Origin: Bacillota bacterium
GTDB taxonomy: Bacteria > Bacillota > Clostridia > Christensenellales > Aristaeellaceae
Assembly: GCA_019137115.1 (NCBI GenBank)
Contig: JAGVSV010000150.1
Location: 1 to 9,797, forward strand
Length of the DNA stretch: 9,797 bases
Direction of reading: 5' to 3'
In this document: one piece after another, positions 5,959-9,797 of the stretch
Layout of the letters: each line of letters starts with the position of its first letter
How positions within the stretch are numbered: position 1 is the first letter of the stretch
The notes under the pieces: generated by a model
Seen by the model: the letters and a program-made list of their open reading frames with translations, nothing else
What the model was told of the DNA's origin: nothing
Database searches by the model: none
Translations under genes and position numbers: made by a program

Positions 5959-6073
5959 GAAGCCATGATCTTCGGGGCGCCGTCCCCCGCGATGAACACA
6001 GGGTATTCCGGGCGCGCGCCGTTCCTTTTTGCGCTTTTTATGCTATGATATGCTCACACAGGGGGGATATGAT
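5959..6073. other. intergenic region upstream of the histidine kinase
   Basis: No gene is seen. The left part is GC-rich (including CGGGGCGCCGTCCCCCG near 5975-5991, a partial dyad); the right part turns T-rich and carries the candidate promoter and ribosome binding site for the two-component operon. Confidence 0.5.
6022..6049 (+). promoter_or_regulatory. candidate sigma-A-type promoter for the two-component operon
   Basis: TTCCTT at 6022-6027 and TATGAT at 6044-6049 are separated by 16 bases, giving a good -10 and a weak -35. Transcription would begin near 6056, leaving a leader of about 18 bases before the start codon at 6074. The leader holds an AGGGGGG ribosome binding site at 6060-6066. 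The assignment is by eye only. Confidence 0.35.
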
Positions 6074-7882
6074 ATGAAAAACAGGTCCATTCGATCATTG
6101 TTGATGAAAAACTATATGATTTGCGCCATCTTGCCCACGCTGCTTTTATCCGCCGCGCTGATCGTAACAATGACCGTGCAGCGCATCAACTCGTTCTCTC
6201 TTCAGGCCGCCAACGAAATGGAGCTTGTTTCAACCATGGTCAGATCACAGGGAGAGAACATCAATTATCTTTTGCAGCATATCCCGCACGTCAATGGCCA
6301 GGGAACGGTCAATCCTCTGGGACAACTATCCTATGTGATCAAAAAGAGCACGGAGTCCGGCTATGCCATCGATCCGGAAAAATACCGTGAATTCCGGCTG
6401 TTAAAGAGGAACATGACGTTTTTTTATTTTAATAACAATTATATCAACGACGTGATCCTGACCACCTTAAACAACAAAACAATATCCTTCAACGACTATT
6501 TCACAAACCCGTCAGAAAAATTCGGCCCAATGGCATTCTATCAAAGAGACAGCGGCAGCCTGTGCTACGTGATTGACAGAAACTCCCTGTTTCCAGATAC
6601 GCTGTTTAACGAAACAGCCTACAGCGATCCCAAAAAAGCGAACCATTCAAAGATCACCTTTGCCATGCCGGTCTTCCATGACAGAGAGTGCGTCGCCGTC
6701 GCGATGATCAACTGCAACGAACGGTTTTTCGATCCGTTGTCGCTTCTCACTTCCTATGACGACGCGGCCGTTCGCATCATATCCGATGCCGGCGACATCT
6801 GGTATGAGAGCGATCCGGCCATATCTTTGAACGCTCAGAAAGCCTTTCAATACAAGCCGGACGCTCAGGCTGGCTATCGGCTCAATTATTCACAGGGATA
6901 TCTTACGGTTTGGAGCCATCTCCCGCTGTGGAACGGCTTTACAATCATCAGCTACATCCCGCTGAAAGTCCTCAGCATCATCTGGTTGCCGGTATTGATA
7001 GGGGTGTTGCCCATGATGGCCTTATCGATCCTGTTTTTCATCTTATCCATCCGTTTTTCCAACAGGATATCCAGGCCGATCTCCATCCTGATCGACCAAA
7101 TGGCTTTGAAAAACCCGGTGAACGTCTGCGACAAAAAAGAGGTCTCCGAGTTCATCCTGCTCTATCGCAACTACAACGAAATGCTCCAAACCATCGACCA
7201 TCATATCCGAAAGGAATACGAGTACAGGCTGATCATTTCAGAAACCAAGATCAAAGCCATGGAGTCGCAGATAAACGCTCATTTTCTTTATAATACGTTG
7301 GACATTATCTATTCGCTTGCCCTGATGTCCGGGGCAGCTGAAGTGGCGGGCATCACCCAGAAGCTTTCCAACATGTTCCGCTATATCAGCAACTTCAATT
7401 CATCGGCTGTCCGCGTACGCGACGAGGAGCGGCATTTGCAGGATTACCTGGCCATCCAGCGCATCCATACCAACGGCAGGGTTGCCTGTCAAGTCGATCT
7501 TGCTCCGGATATATTAGATTGCATGATCCCCAAGCTCCTTCTTCAGCCTCTCGCAGAAAATGCCTTCAAGTACGGCTTCTCTGACAGAACCGAGGACGGC
7601 GTCCTGGAGATCAAAGGCCTGCGCAAAAACGGACTGATCTACTTCACCGTGCGGAACAACGGCGCGGGCATGCCGCCCGACCAGCTGAAGTCAGTGCGCA
7701 AAAGCTTAATGGCGCCTGGATACTCAACCATGGGCGTCGGGCTGCCCAACATCGCTCAACGCCTGAAATTGTTTTTTAACAGCAGGGCAAAGATCATGAT
7801 TGACAGCTCGCCCGCGGAAGGAACCTGTGTGCGCATATGCATCCCGGAAAGCGGGAATGTACTGGTCAAAGGGGGGATCTGA
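6074..7882 (+). CDS. YesM-family sensor histidine kinase
   Basis: This 602-residue membrane kinase should sense an outside signal and pass phosphate to the partner regulator. A basic N-terminus and membrane segment (about 14-35) are followed by an extracytoplasmic sensor region (about 36-290, Cache-like by length and position). The second membrane segment is about 299-327 and the HAMP-like linker about 328-380. The His_kinase domain contains QINAHFLYNTLD with the phosphorylated His403; relatives usually have Pro where Ala402 stands. The ATPase domain has its N box in LLLQPLAENAFKYGF (Asn496), the G1 box NNGAGMP (528-534) and the G2 box MGVGLPNI (553-560). The chosen ATG at 6074 follows an AGGGGGG site; an earlier in-frame ATG at 6029 lies inside the probable promoter. 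The stop overlaps the regulator start by one base. Lower GC than the phage genes shows a different origin. Confidence 0.9.
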   Translation: MKNRSIRSLLMKNYMICAILPTLLLSAALIVTMTVQRINSFSLQAANEMELVSTMVRSQGENINYLLQHIPHVNGQGTVNPLGQLSYVIKKSTESGYAIDPEKYREFRLLKRNMTFFYFNNNYINDVILTTLNNKTISFNDYFTNPSEKFGPMAFYQRDSGSLCYVIDRNSLFPDTLFNETAYSDPKKANHSKITFAMPVFHDRECVAVAMINCNERFFDPLSLLTSYDDAAVRIISDAGDIWYESDPAISLNAQKAFQYKPDAQAGYRLNYSQGYLTVWSHLPLWNGFTIISYIPLKVLSIIWLPVLIGVLPMMALSILFFILSIRFSNRISRPISILIDQMALKNPVNVCDKKEVSEFILLYRNYNEMLQTIDHHIRKEYEYRLIISETKIKAMESQINAHFLYNTLDIIYSLALMSGAAEVAGITQKLSNMFRYISNFNSSAVRVRDEERHLQDYLAIQRIHTNGRVACQVDLAPDILDCMIPKLLLQPLAENAFKYGFSDRTEDGVLEIKGLRKNGLIYFTVRNNGAGMPPDQLKSVRKSLMAPGYSTMGVGLPNIAQRLKLFFNSRAKIMIDSSPAEGTCVRICIPESGNVLVKGGI

Positions 7883-9360
7883 TGTACAAATATGTGATTG
7901 TTGAAGATATTGACGTCATCCGGCAGGGAATCGAGCTGCGCATGAAGAACATCAGCTATCCCTTTCAGCTCGTTGGCACCGCTGAAGATGGCCGGCAGGG
8001 TTATGACCTGATTTGCCGCGAAATACCGGATTTGGCCATTATTGATATGAGAATGCCCGATATCGATTGCGTCGAGCTGATGCATATGCTTAGGCAGGCA
8101 AAAAACGATGTCAAAATCATCATTGTCAGCGGATACAGCGATTTCAAATACGCCCAGGCAGGCATACAGGCTGGCGCCGTTGCCTACCTGCTGAAGCCGT
8201 TCACCGAACAGGATTTGAGGGAGGCGCTGGATAGCGCGCTGAATGCTTTAACCATGCAACAAGGCAACAATCTCCGGGAGCGTGAGATGAGGCGCCTCAC
8301 CTCGTATCTGTCAACCCCCGCAGCAAAAGCGGACACGCCGTTTGAAACGCTGGCGATCGATTCAATTCGCAGCGTTTTCGTATTATCGGATATTCAAACG
8401 AAAAGCCATCCTGTCGGTTCCCTGAAGAAATGCCGATTTGATTTGGTCGTTCCGTTCTCTCCGCCTTCTTCAAAAGATGTGCTCTATGTGATAGGGTGCG
8501 CCCATGAGGATGCCAATTTTGATCTTCAGAAGGAAATGCGCCGTCTGATATCACCTTTCGCGGGCATTGCCGGCATCTCGTCAGCCGTAACCGGCGTTGA
8601 TCGTCTGAATGAAGCAAGCCGTCAAGCCCGCCAGGCCCGCCTTTTGGCCACAAAAAACGGCAAAAGCCAATATGTCTGGAAAGAAAACCATGCGTGTGAG
8701 CAAGGGTTCCCCCGGGACCTTTCTACGCAACTACACTACTTTATTGAAAAACAGGAGCGCATTCTCTTTATTGAAAACATGACGAAGTATTTCTTCGAGT
8801 GTGCGGAAAAGAACTGCTCATATCTTCAATTTGTCGAACAGCTGCGGCATTTCTTTGAGTCATCCATTGATATATACCGATATGACGCATACCAGCAATC
8901 AATCGACATCCCGACCAACGATGGTTTTGACAACATCCTGTATGCTCCCAACACGAATGACCAGATCATTGAGCACCTGACCGGCTATCTGTTTGACTTT
9001 TTCTCGTCCATAACCCGTTACAGAACCACCGCCGACCCGATACTGATCGCCAAGCAGTACATAGATAAGCATTTCATTGACGACTTGTCGCTGGATATCC
9101 TGGCGGACGTGACCAATACCAGCGTATCTTATCTGAGCCATCATTTCAAACAAGTGGTCGGCAGCGGCTTTTTGGAATACAGAAACGCGCTCCGGCTGGA
9201 CTACGCGCGCAAAATGCTGGCCCAAACCAACAAAACGATCCGGCAGATAGCCCGATATACAGGCTTTAACAATGAAAAGTACTTCCATCGGGTTTTTAAG
9301 CAGAAGTTCGGCATTTCCCCGGCTGGCTACAGAAAGCAAGCCGAATCCGCCGCAACATAG
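7882..9360 (+). CDS. YesN-family response regulator, REC plus AraC-type HTH
   Basis: This 492-residue cytoplasmic regulator is the likely partner of the kinase. Residues 1-120 are a receiver domain: acidic pocket VEDID (7-11), phosphoacceptor Asp55 in IIDMRMPD, Ser83 in IVSGYSDF and Lys105 in LLKPF. A long middle region (about 130-380) has no clear motif, as is usual for YesN-type proteins. The C-terminus (about 388-487) is an AraC/HTH_18 DNA-binding domain, with a first helix-turn-helix LSLDILADVTNTSVSYLSHHF (402-422) and the second, most conserved one, in IRQIARYTGFNNEKYFHRVF (453-472) plus FGISPAGYR (476-484). The start at 7882 overlaps the kinase stop (TGATG) and has a strong AAAGGGGGG site, showing coupled expression. 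Relatives usually control nearby carbohydrate uptake genes; none follows here. Confidence 0.92.
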   Translation: MYKYVIVEDIDVIRQGIELRMKNISYPFQLVGTAEDGRQGYDLICREIPDLAIIDMRMPDIDCVELMHMLRQAKNDVKIIIVSGYSDFKYAQAGIQAGAVAYLLKPFTEQDLREALDSALNALTMQQGNNLREREMRRLTSYLSTPAAKADTPFETLAIDSIRSVFVLSDIQTKSHPVGSLKKCRFDLVVPFSPPSSKDVLYVIGCAHEDANFDLQKEMRRLISPFAGIAGISSAVTGVDRLNEASRQARQARLLATKNGKSQYVWKENHACEQGFPRDLSTQLHYFIEKQERILFIENMTKYFFECAEKNCSYLQFVEQLRHFFESSIDIYRYDAYQQSIDIPTNDGFDNILYAPNTNDQIIEHLTGYLFDFFSSITRYRTTADPILIAKQYIDKHFIDDLSLDILADVTNTSVSYLSHHFKQVVGSGFLEYRNALRLDYARKMLAQTNKTIRQIARYTGFNNEKYFHRVFKQKFGISPAGYRKQAESAAT

Positions 9361-9375
9361 CGCTTTTTGCGGAGG
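9347..9375 (+). terminator. weak candidate hairpin at the end of the regulator gene
   Basis: CCGCCGCAA at 9347-9355 pairs with TTGCGGAGG at 9367-9375, with one mismatch and an 11-base loop that includes the stop codon. A TTTT run follows only about ten bases later, so this is a poor intrinsic terminator, but it is the only obvious candidate for ending the two-component transcript. Confidence 0.25.
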
Positions 9376-9404
9376 CAGCCGTTTTGCGCGACAGGATCTG
9401 GTCT

Positions 9405-9573
9405 CCCCCCAGCCTTTGTGCCATTTGGTTAATGCGCTGCGGAGCTGGAGGATGACCTTTTAGACTGCTATGCAGCCTCTCGCACCATTGTAGTAATCCT
9501 GCCATCGCTTCGCCAACACCTGTAGCTCATACGGATTGCCAAACAGTTCCCCATTCAGAAACCTAAATTCCCG
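9405..9573 (-). pseudogene. frameshifted C-terminal remnant of an integrase-core (rve/DDE) transposase
   Basis: On the minus strand, one frame starting at 9573 reads REFRFLNGELFGNPYELQVL and then AKRWQDYYN. After the Asn codon at 9487-9489 the similarity jumps to another frame, giving CERLHSSLKGHPPAPQRINQ and then MAQRLG. Joined, these give the usual tail of rve-type transposases, in which tryptophan and a Tyr-Asn pair precede an arginine, then His-Ser-x-Leu and a Gly-x-x-Pro-x turn. A small insertion or deletion near 9485-9487 broke the gene. The catalytic core is missing: a stop lies just upstream in frame and another element's end begins at 9608. It is therefore a truncated fossil, and its 3' boundary is uncertain. 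I cannot name the IS family with confidence. Confidence 0.55.
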
Positions 9574-9607
9574 TCTGTTTTATAACCATGAGTTCAGACA
9601 GGGTCGT

Positions 9608-9797
9608 TCAATCCGGAATGTCGACCTGGAATGCCTCAAAGATTTCCCTCTGAGCCTTGGTGACCTCACTAAGCTTGTTCTTGTACCGTCCGGAATATTG
9701 GATCGTCGTGAGGGATTCAAGCTCCCACAGCAACTGAGTCACACTGTACTTTGTTGTCAGTTCCGTCTCACGCATGCGTTTGCGTATCGCTGCGAGA
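9608..9797 (-). CDS. C-terminus of an IS4/IS1634-like transposase (partial)
   Basis: The minus strand carries the last 62 or so codons of a transposase that enters from the right edge and ends with TGA at 9608-9610. The segment reads IRKRMRETELTTKYSVTQLL, then a WELESLTTIQYSGRYKNKLS stretch, then EVTKAQREIFEAFQVDIPD. This resembles the C-terminal tail of large IS4-superfamily (IS1634-type) transposases: a basic helix, a leucine-rich helix, an IxYxGRYK turn and a closing K-x-Q-x-E-I-F-x-A-F motif. The catalytic DDE residues lie beyond the window, so activity cannot be judged. No stop interrupts the visible part. Confidence 0.6.
   Translation of the reverse strand, partial: LAAIRKRMRETELTTKYSVTQLLWELESLTTIQYSGRYKNKLSEVTKAQREIFEAFQVDIPD

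Noticed and set aside
8899..9339. Minus-strand 146-codon open frame inside the regulator gene
   Set aside because: It lies opposite the clearly conserved AraC-type DNA-binding domain and matches no known family.
1..9797. tRNA or rRNA genes, or an integrase attachment site in a tRNA
   Set aside because: No cloverleaf or rRNA-like stretch was seen on either strand while reading; a dedicated tRNA search would be decisive.

Overview
The window looks like an accessory region of a Gram-positive chromosome, most likely Bacillota/Clostridia. This rests on strong AGGAGG-type ribosome binding sites on nearly every gene, a YesM/YesN two-component pair, an SPP1-like portal, and a Clostridia-style phage holin. 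No ribosomal or other taxonomically decisive gene is present, so the assignment is inference. Base composition is mosaic: the phage block (about 480-5900) is very GC-rich, while the regulatory pair (about 6070-9360) is visibly lower in GC.

Layout. (1) 1-265, minus: the 5' part of an IS5-family transposase with an in-frame TAG at codon 15. (2) 266-482: non-coding, with two strong hairpins, probably terminators. (3) 483-5877, minus: a compact phage operon read right to left. In transcription order it holds portal, scaffold, major capsid protein with an extra C-terminal domain, head-tail connector, head-closure protein, a tail terminator-like domain joined to a tail tube-like domain, NlpC/P60 endolysin with a peptidoglycan-binding domain, and holin. 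Every reading frame is open and junctions are overlaps or tiny gaps. No terminase, protease, tape measure, baseplate, fibre, integrase or repressor gene lies in the window. (4) 5878-6073: the divergent intergenic region, with four tandem 10-bp repeats just outside the portal gene and the start of the plus-strand operon. (5) 6074-9360, plus: a YesM-type sensor histidine kinase and a YesN-type response regulator overlapping by one base. (6) 9361-9797: insertion-sequence debris on the minus strand, namely a frameshifted integrase-core tail and the C-terminus of an IS4/IS1634-like transposase.

How it fits together. The phage genes make the parts of a capsid with its portal, neck and a minimal tail tube, plus a lysis pair, but nothing here packages DNA or builds a full tail. 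It is either a prophage reduced by deletion with the remaining frames preserved, or a small particle-forming or helper-dependent element. The two-component pair is a separate unit. Its usual sugar ABC transporter is not downstream, where IS remnants lie instead, so its target is unknown. The most interesting points are the unusually short and intact head-to-lysis cassette, the apparent terminator-tube fusion, the extra capsid domain, and the tandem repeat array between the two divergent units.
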